Below are positions 1-8,494 of a stretch of DNA of 64,000 nucleotides, in pieces. The translations under genes were made by a program, and so were the position numbers. This DNA is from Verrucomicrobiaceae bacterium (lineage in GTDB: Bacteria; Verrucomicrobiota; Verrucomicrobiia; Verrucomicrobiales; Verrucomicrobiaceae): contig JAIXYN010000053.1 of the NCBI GenBank assembly GCA_027490195.1, positions 124,001 to 188,000 of the forward strand. Reading direction: 5' to 3'. A model generated the notes under the pieces. It saw nothing but the letters and a program-made list of their open reading frames with translations. It was not told where the DNA came from and ran no database searches. Position 1 is the stretch's first letter. Each line of letters starts with the position of its first letter.

Positions 1-1
1 C

Positions 2-1075
2 ACCATCGACACCTCCAATGGCGGCACGGGCACGTATGGCGTGATGGCCAATCACGGCCTCTCAGTGGGAGACACGGTCTTCCTCAACTTTACCAACTCG
101 CGTGACACCACCTCGTTCAACGAAACCTCGACGGAGAACGACCTCGTTTACACTATTGTCAGTGTGCCTGATGCCACCACCTTTACCGTAACCGCGCGCA
201 GTGCGGCCAATGCCGCCATCAACAGTGATAATCAGGTCGTCATCTTCCCGCTCAAATCACAGCCCCTAGTGCGCAGTGGCACCATCAATACCGTGGCCTC
301 CACCTTCACGATGGACAACACGGATGTGGACCTGGCGCAGACCCCGCTGTACTCGCCCACGGTGTTCAACTTCTTCCTGCCAGACTACAAGTTCTCCGGC
401 ACGCTCGCCTCCCAGGGCATCACGACACCGGAGTTCCAGCTCACGGCTGAAACAAGCGCGGTTTACCAGTCCAACTTCCTCTACAATGGCCTCTTCAACC
501 CTTCCAATACGACGGGCATCAGCAGCTTCAAATCCGGGACCAATGCACTGGTGCTGGACTTCAGCACCTGGATGAGCAATGCCACTGACAAAGGACTGGG
601 TGCAGGCCCGGTGCCCACCGAGGTATGGACGAGCAATGCCAACGTCAGCACCTTGATTGATCGCTTCAACACACTCCTGCTTGCAGGCCAGCTACCGGCC
701 GCCGCCAAGACAGCAATCCTGAATCTGCTAGGTGGCCAGATTTCCAGCATCAGCACGGGCAATCCCTGCACGATCACGATGGGCAGCGCCCATGGTCTGC
801 AAACGGGTGATTCAGTCACGATCACGGGAGTGAGTGGCGGTACTTTCAGCACCTCCATCAACGCCACCTTCACCATCACTGTGCCAGCAGGGAGCACCAC
901 CACCTTCACGGTGCCGGTCAACTGCACCAGCATCAGCGGTCTGCTGCTGACGAATTCCAATGCAGGGATCATCTCCTACACCAACGCAACGCCTTCGGCG
1001 ACGAACATCCGTGACCGACTGCGCAACATTTTGCATCTGATCCTGACCAGCCCGGACTATACCATTCAGAGATAA
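2..1075 (+). CDS. DUF1800 family exported protein, C-terminal part (5' truncated)
   Basis: The reading frame is already open at base 2, so the start lies outside the window. The end of the protein (LRNILHLILTSPDYTIQR) and the stretch YSPTVFNFFLPDY are typical of the C-terminal half of DUF1800 proteins, which in Planctomycetes and Verrucomicrobia are exported and usually encoded next to a DUF1501 gene, as here. Two copies of a short beta-type module marked by HGL-x2-GD-x-V are visible, one at the extreme left (near base 50) and one at about 790-940. They look like insertions into the DUF1800 fold. The family has no established biochemical role. The gene is followed 5 bp later by the DUF1501 gene, consistent with one transcript. 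Confidence 0.8.
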   Translation, partial: TIDTSNGGTGTYGVMANHGLSVGDTVFLNFTNSRDTTSFNETSTENDLVYTIVSVPDATTFTVTARSAANAAINSDNQVVIFPLKSQPLVRSGTINTVASTFTMDNTDVDLAQTPLYSPTVFNFFLPDYKFSGTLASQGITTPEFQLTAETSAVYQSNFLYNGLFNPSNTTGISSFKSGTNALVLDFSTWMSNATDKGLGAGPVPTEVWTSNANVSTLIDRFNTLLLAGQLPAAAKTAILNLLGGQISSISTGNPCTITMGSAHGLQTGDSVTITGVSGGTFSTSINATFTITVPAGSTTTFTVPVNCTSISGLLLTNSNAGIISYTNATPSATNIRDRLRNILHLILTSPDYTIQR

Positions 1076-1080
1076 CCGCC

Positions 1081-2646
1081 ATGAAGCCCTTCCAAGCTCC
1101 CAACATCCTGACCCGGCGCGGCTTTTTGCACCGGGGTGCCGTGCTCACCGGCAGTGCCGCCGTGGCCAGCCATACCATCCGCGATCTTCGTCTCATCAAC
1201 ACCGCCATGGCCGCGCAGGGGCCGGTTTCTGGCTACAAGGCGCTGGTCTGCATTTTCCTCAATGGCGGCAATGATTCGAACAATTGGATCGTGCCCACGG
1301 ACACTAGCAGCTTTGCGGATTACACGGCCATCCGCGGCAATCTCGCACTGCCGCAGTCCTCACTCCTGACTTTGCGTCAGGGGCCCAATACCGGCGACGC
1401 AGCGTATCAGGACGCCGATGGACACACCTATGGCTTCCATCCCGGCTGCCCCGAACTGCGCACGCTCTTTGGCGAAAAAAAACTCGCTGTCCTCTTTAAC
1501 GTTGGCACCCTGGTGCGGCCCACCACGCGTTCCGACTATGCCTCGGGGTTGGCAGCCTTCCGGCCGCCGCAGCTTTTTTCCCACAGCGATCAGGTCACCC
1601 AATGGCAGACTTCGATTCCCGATCAACCGCCCACAACCGGCTGGGGCGGGCGTGTCGCGGACCTGCTCAATTCGGTGGCCAATCCCTCGGGTTCAATATC
1701 CATGTCCGTGTCCCTGAGCGGTGCCAACACCTTTGAGGTGGGCAATCTCATCACCCAATATCAGGTGGCCACCAGCGGCGCGATTGTGTTGAGCGGCGGT
1801 CTCATGTCTGGCACGAGCGCACGTGTGCGCGCTCTGAAAAACATTCTGGGCGTCTCCCACACGAATCTGCAGCGCAAGGCCTACGCAGGTGTCAGCAACA
1901 ATGCCATCGCCGTGGGCGACGCCTTGAACACCAACATCGCGGCCTCGCTGGACCCGACGGATTCACCCGCCAGCTACACTTCTCAAAGTGCTGCCGCGCC
2001 ATGGCGCTGGAACACAGGTCTCACGGGCATTTATTCCGCCGCCGCACAGCCGAACGGGCTGGGGGGATTTCCCAATACCACGCTCGGCACCCAGTTGAAG
2101 ATGATCGCCCGCCTCATCCAGGCTCGCGGGGCTGGAGCCTTCAACATGAACCGCCAGATCTTTTTCTGCTCTGTCGGCGGCTACGACACCCACACCTCCC
2201 AGGTACTCGTCAATGGCACGGACCAGCCCACCAACGCCAACGGCGCTCATTACAGGCTGCTGTCTGAAGTGAGCCGGTGCATGAGCGCCTTCCAGCGCGC
2301 CATGGAGCAGCTCGGAATCAGCAACGATGTCACCTCCTTCACCACGAGTGATTTCTCCCGCACCCTGCCCACCAACAGCCAGGGCAGCGACCACGGCTGG
2401 GGCAGCCACCATCTCATTATGGGCGGTGCAGTCAAAGGTGGCCTGTCCTACGGCCAGCTACCCGCCTTTGCCATCAACGGTCCAAACGATACTGGACTCG
2501 GGCGCTGGATCCCCACCATCTCCGTGGACCAGCATTCCGCGACGCTGGCCAAATGGTTCGGCGTGGATCCCTCGGAGATCCCCACCATTTTCCCCAACAT
2601 CGGCCGCTTTTCGTCCTCTGATCTCGGCTACATGAACTTGGCTTGA
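1081..2646 (+). CDS. DUF1501 family protein with Tat signal
   Basis: The 521-residue protein starts at an ATG 5 bp after the DUF1800 stop. The N-terminus has a twin-arginine signal (TRRGFLHRGAVLTGSAAVA), so export is probably in folded form by the Tat route. The rest shows family landmarks: VCIFLNGGNDSNNWIVP near residue 60, VGGYDTHTSQ near residue 365, TTSDFSRTLPTN near residue 422 and GSDHGWGSHHLIMGG near residue 435. These are the Asp/His-rich motifs of the sulfatase/alkaline-phosphatase-like DUF1501 fold. The family is almost always paired with DUF1800 or DUF1549/DUF1553 genes. Substrates are unknown. The stop overlaps the next start by one base, indicating translational coupling. Confidence 0.85.
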   Translation: MKPFQAPNILTRRGFLHRGAVLTGSAAVASHTIRDLRLINTAMAAQGPVSGYKALVCIFLNGGNDSNNWIVPTDTSSFADYTAIRGNLALPQSSLLTLRQGPNTGDAAYQDADGHTYGFHPGCPELRTLFGEKKLAVLFNVGTLVRPTTRSDYASGLAAFRPPQLFSHSDQVTQWQTSIPDQPPTTGWGGRVADLLNSVANPSGSISMSVSLSGANTFEVGNLITQYQVATSGAIVLSGGLMSGTSARVRALKNILGVSHTNLQRKAYAGVSNNAIAVGDALNTNIAASLDPTDSPASYTSQSAAAPWRWNTGLTGIYSAAAQPNGLGGFPNTTLGTQLKMIARLIQARGAGAFNMNRQIFFCSVGGYDTHTSQVLVNGTDQPTNANGAHYRLLSEVSRCMSAFQRAMEQLGISNDVTSFTTSDFSRTLPTNSQGSDHGWGSHHLIMGGAVKGGLSYGQLPAFAINGPNDTGLGRWIPTISVDQHSATLAKWFGVDPSEIPTIFPNIGRFSSSDLGYMNLA

Positions 2647-3272
2647 TGGCTGCTATGCGCCCGCGTCTTCCGCTCATTCTGGGCCTGCTCGTGGCAGGTG
2701 CCTTGGCCGCTGGATGGTGGATGTCTTCCTCCAAGCCGCTGGCCCCCTTCGAAATAGGTCCGGCCTCTCATACCGGCAAACCAGTTGTCACCAAGAAACC
2801 CGTGGTCCAGAGCAAACCCGTGGTCCCAAGCCCACCGGCACGGCCCGCGCCATTGAGTGTACCTGCTCCCGTGGCTCCGCCCCCCTCTCCTGCGATGGTG
2901 GAAGCTGCCCCAGCAACCGAACCCGCCCAGAAGGTGTTTCCACCACCCACCGCACCCACGGCACTGGATGCCCGCAAAAGACACACTGAGGAACTGGAGC
3001 AAGTGGGGCTGATGCTGCGGGACTACCGCACCCTCATGCACGAGAACCCTGTCGGCACCAATGCCGAGATCATGGCCGCGCTGATGGGTGGCAATCCCAA
3101 GCGCGCCCGTCTGGGACCTCCGGCCGGACAGGCACTGAATGAGCAAGGCGAGCTGCTGGACCAATGGGGCACGCCGTACTTTTTCCATCAAATGTCTGCC
3201 AAGGTGATGGAGATCCGTTCCGCAGGCCCGGACAAGCGCATGTGGACCTCGGACGACATCGTCGTGCGCTAG
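2646..3272 (+). CDS. Membrane-anchored protein with pseudopilin-like C-terminus
   Basis: The start chosen is the ATG that overlaps the DUF1501 stop by one base (TGATG); a TTG one codon upstream is less likely. Residues 1-25 form one hydrophobic segment ending in GWWMSS. Residues 30-110 are rich in Pro, Ala, Lys and Val and look like a periplasmic linker. The last 80 residues include QWGTPYFFH and SAGPDKRMWTSDDIVVR. These resemble the C-terminal motif of type II secretion major pseudopilins (GspG), in which a WG-x-PY stretch precedes a GPD...DDI calcium-loop-like end. There is no prepilin peptidase motif at the N-terminus, so this is probably not a true pseudopilin. Function is unknown; tight coupling to DUF1501 suggests a shared role. 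Confidence 0.65.
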   Translation: MAAMRPRLPLILGLLVAGALAAGWWMSSSKPLAPFEIGPASHTGKPVVTKKPVVQSKPVVPSPPARPAPLSVPAPVAPPPSPAMVEAAPATEPAQKVFPPPTAPTALDARKRHTEELEQVGLMLRDYRTLMHENPVGTNAEIMAALMGGNPKRARLGPPAGQALNEQGELLDQWGTPYFFHQMSAKVMEIRSAGPDKRMWTSDDIVVR

Positions 3273-3284
3273 ACTTGCCGCCCG

Positions 3285-4568
3285 CTACGGAGCGACGTTC
3301 ACATTGAACGGCGCAAAGATCATCCGGCCGTCCAAGCTGACTTGGCAGTACAGGCGGATGAACCCTGCGCGAGGTGGGAAAAACATGAAACTCAATCCGG
3401 GCCCGCCACGCGCGTCGGCCAAGGTCACGTCACCGCCGGTGGGGTGCAGATGCACCACGGTGTGGTAGTCATCGTAAAAGCCAACCAAATGCGCAAAGGC
3501 GTTCATCACCGGCTCCAGCTGCGTGACGGGTTTGCCTGCCGCATCCGTCACCATGATGTCCATTCTTCTGGCTTGGTTGGCCTTGAGAGGCTCGCCATTG
3601 CCTCCGCCGAGCGTGAGCACGAAGCTCAGCCCCTGCACCTTCGCAGTGAACTTGTCTGCCCGGTCGGTCACGGGGCCGGCGGTACCTTTCGAGGGCAGAT
3701 CTGTAAAAGGCAGTTCCTGAACACCCGTCGCGACCGGGACTAAATCCGCCCAGATGCGATACGGCGCGCTGCGCTGCGGAGTGAATGAAAATGAGTACTC
3801 CCCGGGCACTTCTGTTTCCACCGGATGCTCGTGATGATAGTCCCCCAGGCCGGGTTCTTCGATCAGCAGATGTATCGGCTGGGTGTGCATCACCATCAGG
3901 TCATCATAGGTCGCGGGTGAACGGTCCGCTTTGCTGAGCTGGATCTTCACCTCCAGTTTTTTTCCCGCCTCCACCGGTCCGCTCGCCTGGGCAGTGAGCC
4001 GCAGCGTGGGCTCCCCCGGCTTCATGTAGATGAAGCTGTAAGGTATGCGACGTGTCAGCAGGTGCATGCCACATTTGTCACAGGGTGTGGCCGCAGCCCC
4101 TGCGATGAAGTCAGGGTGCATCGGGCAGAAAAAGATGTCCGACTTCACCACCTTGGGATCAAATTGTTTCGCCATTCCATCCAGCACCTGACGCAGATTG
4201 TCGTAAACCGCTTCCGCTCCTCCGGGGTTGTTGTCCTTGGCCGCCTTCGCCAGGGAGTTGACGAGCATCAGCGCACGTTCGGAGAGCGGCGCCATCTTCT
4301 TCAAATCCTCCGCACTGCCCGCCATTTGCGGCAGCACCCGCAGAGCGGGGCTGCAATAACTGATCTGCACCGCGATCTCCGCCAGCCGCCCTTCATGCAG
4401 CAAGCGCTCCACATTCGTCGAGGCAAGCCGGATCACATTCCACGCTTCCGCCGCCGTCTTAGGGTCCAGCACATTTCCCGGAATGATCGGATCCGCACGC
4501 AGCTGGATCAACAGGCAGAGGAAAACAGCCGCACTGCGGCAGGCGAGTGAAACAAAATAGCGATTCAT
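3285..4568 (-). CDS. Secreted heavy-metal-binding-domain protein with YtkA-like domains
   Basis: The start is placed at the ATG at 4568, which gives MNRYFVSLACRSAAVFLCLLIQ, a good signal peptide; an upstream TTG would add 12 poor residues. The middle carries FFCPMHPDFI followed by CDKCGMHL. This is the four-cysteine, two-histidine heavy-metal-binding motif found in copper and silver efflux proteins of the CusB/P-type ATPase group. After it come two beta-rich stretches resembling YtkA-like domains, with several His residues (MHTQPIHLLIEEPGLGDYHHEHP, split as MHTQPIH and DYHHEHP; later YDDYHTVVHLHPTGG). A periplasmic metal-binding role, most likely for copper, is inferred. No metal exporter gene is adjacent. 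The gene runs towards the 2646-3272 gene, with a 12-bp gap. Confidence 0.7.
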   Translation of the reverse strand: MNRYFVSLACRSAAVFLCLLIQLRADPIIPGNVLDPKTAAEAWNVIRLASTNVERLLHEGRLAEIAVQISYCSPALRVLPQMAGSAEDLKKMAPLSERALMLVNSLAKAAKDNNPGGAEAVYDNLRQVLDGMAKQFDPKVVKSDIFFCPMHPDFIAGAAATPCDKCGMHLLTRRIPYSFIYMKPGEPTLRLTAQASGPVEAGKKLEVKIQLSKADRSPATYDDLMVMHTQPIHLLIEEPGLGDYHHEHPVETEVPGEYSFSFTPQRSAPYRIWADLVPVATGVQELPFTDLPSKGTAGPVTDRADKFTAKVQGLSFVLTLGGGNGEPLKANQARRMDIMVTDAAGKPVTQLEPVMNAFAHLVGFYDDYHTVVHLHPTGGDVTLADARGGPGLSFMFFPPRAGFIRLYCQVSLDGRMIFAPFNVNVAP

Positions 4569-4623
4569 CCGCAAAACATAATCCCCACGGCCATTCAAAA
4601 GCAATGCGTAGATTGGCGCCTAC

Positions 4624-4911
4624 TCATTTCACGCCGCGCACTTCAAACCCCTCCGCCTCCAGCACCGCGCGCACCTTCGCCGCCTGGTCGCCTTGAATTT
4701 CGATCCGCTTATCCCGCACGGTGCCGCCACAACCGCAGGCGGCGCGGACGCGCTTGGCGATGGTTTCGATGACGGAGAGAGGCAGATGCGTCGCGAAGTC
4801 TTTGATGACAATGACCGTCTTCCCGCCGCGATGCGCCGTTTCACGCTGAAGCACGACGCGGCCCATTTTCCAGAGACGCTGTGGGGAGGTGGGGTCTGTT
4901 TTTGGATCCAT
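4624..4911 (-). CDS. SUI1/YciH family translation factor-like protein
   Basis: The 95-residue protein matches the compact SUI1 (eIF1-like) fold. A basic N-terminal part is followed by GGKTVIVIKDF and by ACGCGGTVRDKRIEIQGDQ, the family's hallmark region, and it ends with a beta-alpha segment. The length is usual for bacterial YciH proteins, which can act on start-site selection or on 70S complexes. It lies 12 bp downstream of the nucleoid-associated protein gene on the same strand and is probably co-transcribed with it. Confidence 0.85.
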   Translation of the reverse strand: MDPKTDPTSPQRLWKMGRVVLQRETAHRGGKTVIVIKDFATHLPLSVIETIAKRVRAACGCGGTVRDKRIEIQGDQAAKVRAVLEAEGFEVRGVK

Positions 4912-4923
4912 AAACGAAGCGGT

Positions 4924-5991
4924 TCACCCCGCGCTGACATCCTTATTGTAGAAGACCTTCACGTATTTCATGCCTTTGTCGTCGTCGAAGCCGCGTTCGA
5001 GTTGGGGGTCGTTTTCGCTGTTGCCGGGCTTGATGTGGATTTCGACGCCGGTGTCGAGTTTGAGGACGGCGGCGATGCGTTTTTTGGCTTTGGTGAGGTC
5101 TTTCTTGGAGATCTCGAAATTGGTTTCGAGGGGCTGGCCCTGCTCTTCTTCGATGCGGGCGCGGTGTTCGTCGAACTTGGCGATGACGTCGGGGTTTTTG
5201 AGGACGGTCTGGCCGAACTCTTCGAGGTCGAATTTTTCGCGGCCTTCGAAGTAATCGAGGGCGTCTTTGGCGGCGTTGGCGGTTTCCCAGGGCGGGGTGT
5301 CGTCGTCGGCGGGCTGCTGTTCTTCGAGGAAGGACACGGCCATCTTGGTGTAGGCGTTGGTGAGGAAGGCGGCGTCTGGCACAGCCTCCACGCCGAGGAA
5401 TTCGCGGACCCAGAAGCGGGTGTCGCCACCGCTGCGGTCGAAGGTGAGGACGTAGTAGCCTTTTTCGGCCCAGAAATTGAGGATGAGGCAGCCTTTGTCG
5501 ATCTTGTCGGGATTGATGCCGTGCTCGGTGTGGAGCTGGAGGTCGCCGTTGCGCGGGGTGATGGTGAGGAAGGGCACGACGCTGTCGCTCTTCAGGATGC
5601 AGAGGCCGTTGACGAGCTCGCCTTCGATGTGGATTTCCTTGAGCAGGGAGATGCAGAGATCGCCGGCCTTGATGTTGGGGTGGTTCGATTTGGCGTAGAG
5701 GCGCTGGGCGATCTCGATGCCTTTGGGGAGCAGTTTATCCTCATCTTCAAAGATGGCCTTGGCGCAGTTGTTCACCTCGTGCTGCTTGAGCGAGGCGTGG
5801 TGGGTGAACCGGTGGGCGAGGCAGGCCTTGAAAGGCTTCAGGAAGAGCGCGGTTAGAGCTTCCTGATCGCCCTCGGCGATCTGAAACACCTCGCGGGAGG
5901 TTTGCAGCGGCTCCTCGCGCAGAGGATTGCCGATCTTGGCGAGGACGACTTTGGTGGCGGTGGCGGTGTTGAGGCGGAGTTTGACGGACAT
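4924..5991 (-). CDS. Nucleoid-associated protein, NdpA/YejK (NA37) family
   Basis: The ATG at 5991 (MSVKLRLN) is preferred over a TTG 13 codons upstream. The roughly 355-residue protein shows the NA37 pattern: an N-terminal part with LFLKPF and AHRFTHHASL, a central CILKSDSVVPFLTITPRNG, the segment GYYVLTFDRSGGDTRFWVREFLGV, and a charged helical C-terminal half. Family members bind nucleoid DNA and are of similar length. The gene starts 142 bp from the divergent rRNA methyltransferase gene and is followed closely by the SUI1 gene. The match is by motif and order, not by alignment. Confidence 0.75.
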   Translation of the reverse strand: MSVKLRLNTATATKVVLAKIGNPLREEPLQTSREVFQIAEGDQEALTALFLKPFKACLAHRFTHHASLKQHEVNNCAKAIFEDEDKLLPKGIEIAQRLYAKSNHPNIKAGDLCISLLKEIHIEGELVNGLCILKSDSVVPFLTITPRNGDLQLHTEHGINPDKIDKGCLILNFWAEKGYYVLTFDRSGGDTRFWVREFLGVEAVPDAAFLTNAYTKMAVSFLEEQQPADDDTPPWETANAAKDALDYFEGREKFDLEEFGQTVLKNPDVIAKFDEHRARIEEEQGQPLETNFEISKKDLTKAKKRIAAVLKLDTGVEIHIKPGNSENDPQLERGFDDDKGMKYVKVFYNKDVSAG

Positions 5992-6132
5992 GCGGGGCGC
6001 GGAGAGTAGAAAGGGAATGCGTTTGGCCAAGGATTAATGGGAACTGTGTGCAGCAGCGTGGGGCACCCAGCCGACGCCCCCCCACACACCTCTGCTTGCA
6101 GACGCGACAATGCAGGGCGAGTGCAGGGGCAC

Positions 6133-7215
6133 ATGACCGCAAGTGCGCCGAACAAAACGCCCCCCACCGAACACCCCTGGCTGGTGCGCATCCCCGAGAT
6201 TTTTGAGGGGATCGCCGACACTGTGCTGAAGCAACTGGGCGCGGTTTCGAGCACCCGGCTGGGGCAGGATTACTACCTGATCAAGACCGCGACCCCGGCA
6301 GCCATCCGCCAGTCCCCAGCGGCCAAGTTTGTGCGCTGGAATCTGCCCATGGACCACACCTGGCCGTGCAATGCGCAGAAGATGGACGGCTTCATCGAGA
6401 AGGCGGCGCAGACACTGCTGAAGAAGTTTGGCGAGCGCAAACCTCAGGGCATCTTCATCGGCACCCTGCAGCCCACGTCTCCCGACAAGTATTACAAAGG
6501 GCTCGCCTCCAATCTTCGCGGCCGGGTACTGCAGATTTTTCCCAAGCTGGCCGCGGCCACAGTGGAGGAGCAGGACCCCAATGCAGAGACCTTGTTCTGT
6601 CTCGTGGGCAAAGAGGGCCTGTTTTGCGGCATGCAGACTCCGCGTGTCGCGAACGGTCTCTATGCCGGTGGCAGCAAATACATCGATCAGGATGCACCGG
6701 ACACGATCAGCCGCGCGGGCGCCAAGATCGCGGAGGCGCTGCATTATTTGCTGCTGTACCGGCCGCCGATGAAGGAGGGGGCGCACTGGATCGAACTGGG
6801 TGCCTGCCCCGGCGGCATGACGTCGGAACTGCTCGCCCGCAATCAGCGCGTGACGGCGATTGACCGTGCGCCGCTGGACAAGCGGCTCGATGGCCGCCCA
6901 GGGCTGAAGTTTTTCCTGGAGGACGTGGCCGCTTTCCAGCCTAGGGCAGGTACCACCTATGACGCCCTGCTGTGCGACATGAACGGCCCGCCCGAGGAAT
7001 CCATCGAGCAGGTGATCCGGCTGGCACGGTTTCTCAAGCCGGGAGGGCTCGTCGTTTTCACGCTCAAAGTGCCACGGGTTGATTCGCTGGATGAGCCCAA
7101 CGAGCTGTTCCGCCTCATCGTTGCGATGTCCAAGGCTGCGGGGCTGCGCCTGTTTGCGCAGACGCACCTGACGTACAACCGGCACGAGTTTACTCTGTTT
7201 CTGGAGCGGGACTGA
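6133..7215 (+). CDS. rlmM: RlmM-like 23S rRNA 2'-O-ribose methyltransferase
   Basis: The start is set at the ATG at 6133 (MTASAPNK), giving 360 residues, close to the usual RlmM length; an upstream start would add 32 residues of unlikely sequence. The C-terminal half is an FtsJ-type Rossmann methyltransferase. WIELGACPGGMTSELL is the SAM-binding loop, and a K-D-K-E catalytic set can be placed, with the later members in LLCDMNG, VVFTLKVPR and RHEFTLFL. The N-terminal half should provide RNA binding, as in RlmM, which modifies C2498 of 23S rRNA. The family call is solid; the exact target nucleotide is inferred. The 3' end overlaps the convergent small gene by 26 bp. Confidence 0.75.
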   Translation: MTASAPNKTPPTEHPWLVRIPEIFEGIADTVLKQLGAVSSTRLGQDYYLIKTATPAAIRQSPAAKFVRWNLPMDHTWPCNAQKMDGFIEKAAQTLLKKFGERKPQGIFIGTLQPTSPDKYYKGLASNLRGRVLQIFPKLAAATVEEQDPNAETLFCLVGKEGLFCGMQTPRVANGLYAGGSKYIDQDAPDTISRAGAKIAEALHYLLLYRPPMKEGAHWIELGACPGGMTSELLARNQRVTAIDRAPLDKRLDGRPGLKFFLEDVAAFQPRAGTTYDALLCDMNGPPEESIEQVIRLARFLKPGGLVVFTLKVPRVDSLDEPNELFRLIVAMSKAAGLRLFAQTHLTYNRHEFTLFLERD

Positions 7216-7447
7216 CTTCCGGATCAGCGGAAGGCAGATCTTCCGGCTTCAGCAGCACGGCCCCTGAGAGCAGGCGACAAAACTCCTTCTTGGTGACTTT
7301 GTGCAGCGTTCCCTGTTTGGAGATGGGGTCTTTCATCAGCTTGTACTCGATGGACAGACGCGCCCATTCCACAATGCGGAGGTAATTCTCACCCTGCTTC
7401 CAAATCTGGCCTTGTTCCAACTTCATCGGCTCCATTAGCCGCGACAT
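7190..7447 (-). CDS. Small uncharacterised protein
   Basis: The product is up to 85 residues, with possible ATG starts at 7447, 7435 and 7426. The last gives MKLEQGQIWKQGENYLRIVEW, which looks like a natural beginning. The body is a short beta-rich domain (YLRIVEWARLSIEYKLM) followed by a Lys-rich helix (TLHKVTKKEFCRLL) and an acidic tail. It resembles small conserved proteins of this phylum, but I cannot name a family. It overlaps the end of the rlmM-like gene on the other strand. Confidence 0.55.
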   Translation of the reverse strand: MSRLMEPMKLEQGQIWKQGENYLRIVEWARLSIEYKLMKDPISKQGTLHKVTKKEFCRLLSGAVLLKPEDLPSADPEVSPAPETE

Positions 7448-7771
7448 GGGCCAGCGCCACGAGATTCTGCAATGATGGTCACCAAGCTGGCACCAGCGGC
7501 CGGATTCAGCGGGCCTGTTGATGCCCCCAAATGAGCTTGGCGGCACCCTCCCCAGGCAAGCATGACAAACGCGAAATCTGAACAGTCAATGTTTCTAAAT
7601 TAATCTGAATTCAGACTTGTTTGCTGGTTTCTTTGTTATTATAATTATAATATGTGTGATACATCTGATAAAAGATCCTCATTTAACAGCTCAATCCATG
7701 CAGCCCTGCGCCTCTGCAATCGGACCCGAAGCCTGATCTCTCCCTGAAAACCGTCCAAAAGCACCCCCCTG
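7448..7771. other. Noncoding AT-rich region upstream of the PEP-CTERM gene
   Basis: This 324-bp gap has no convincing reading frame. Bases 7590-7680 are strikingly AT-rich in an otherwise GC-rich window and lie immediately upstream of the PEP-CTERM/giant protein pair, as expected of a promoter region. Confidence 0.7.
7618..7645 (+). promoter_or_regulatory. Possible sigma-70-type promoter
   Basis: TTGTTT at 7618-7623 and a perfect TATAAT at 7640-7645 are separated by 16 bp. A second TATAAT follows at 7646-7651. The element sits in the AT-rich stretch about 125 bp before the PEP-CTERM start. AT-rich DNA produces such matches by chance, so confidence is limited. Confidence 0.4.
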
Positions 7772-8485
7772 ATGAAAAAACCCACCTACGTAACCCGATT
7801 CCTCTGCGTCGCCTTGGCGCTGGCGTGGAGCCAAGGTGCCCAGGCCAGCACGGTCTTTTGGGGCAGCAACTTCAACGACCATCTCTTCGACAGCACCGGC
7901 AATGCTCTCGACTCCACCTACTCATTTGAGATTGGGGCTTTTACCGGTGGTTTCACCCCCACCTATCAGAACGTCGATCAGTGGCAGGCCAACTGGCATG
8001 TGATTGATCGGGCCTATGACCCGGATGCCAATGGCTGGAATTCCATCGACCAGTTTTTCGTCGGAACCGTGGAGTTCAACACGAGCGGAGGCTCGGATTC
8101 GCCCGATGCCAATCCAGGTGATGTCTTCACTCAAGGAGACACGGTCTATCTCTGGGCCTACAATTCCAAAAGCATCGTACCAAGCAGCCAGTGGGCGCTG
8201 GTGACGGACGGTTCACCCTTGGGGGATCTGGCCGATAACTGGATCATTCCAGACCCATTGGACACCGTCAGTTCCTTCAACTGGCAGCTGACCGACGCCA
8301 ACACCCCCATCATTGGCGGAGTCAATGGAGTGCAGGGACCGGGGACCTATTCCACGACGCCAGGGGTATTCAGCCTGCAAACAGCCGTGGTGCCTGAACC
8401 TGGCTCCGCACTCCTGTTGCTCGCGGCCGCAGCCGCACACCTCACGCGCCGCTCGCGACGCCTGAATCGCATGTCCCTGCTTTAA
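7772..8485 (+). CDS. PEP-CTERM sorting-domain protein
   Basis: The 237-residue protein begins with a signal peptide (MKKPTYVTRFLCVALALAWS, cleavage probably after GAQA). It ends with the exosortase sorting signal: VPEPGSALLLLAAAAAH, a hydrophobic helix, and then a basic tail (TRRSRRLNR). This signal directs processing by an exosortase/EpsH system, which is not in this window. The mature part is rich in Asp, Asn, Ser and Trp and resembles no named domain. The giant repeat-protein gene starts 9 bp downstream, so the two are probably in one operon. Confidence 0.85.
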   Translation: MKKPTYVTRFLCVALALAWSQGAQASTVFWGSNFNDHLFDSTGNALDSTYSFEIGAFTGGFTPTYQNVDQWQANWHVIDRAYDPDANGWNSIDQFFVGTVEFNTSGGSDSPDANPGDVFTQGDTVYLWAYNSKSIVPSSQWALVTDGSPLGDLADNWIIPDPLDTVSSFNWQLTDANTPIIGGVNGVQGPGTYSTTPGVFSLQTAVVPEPGSALLLLAAAAAHLTRRSRRLNRMSLL

Positions 8486-8494
8486 AGACACCCC

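Noticed and set aside
4693-5856. 387-codon plus-strand frame opposite the NdpA-like gene
   Set aside because: It consists of Val/Phe/Glu/Gly runs produced by reading the opposite strand of the real gene.
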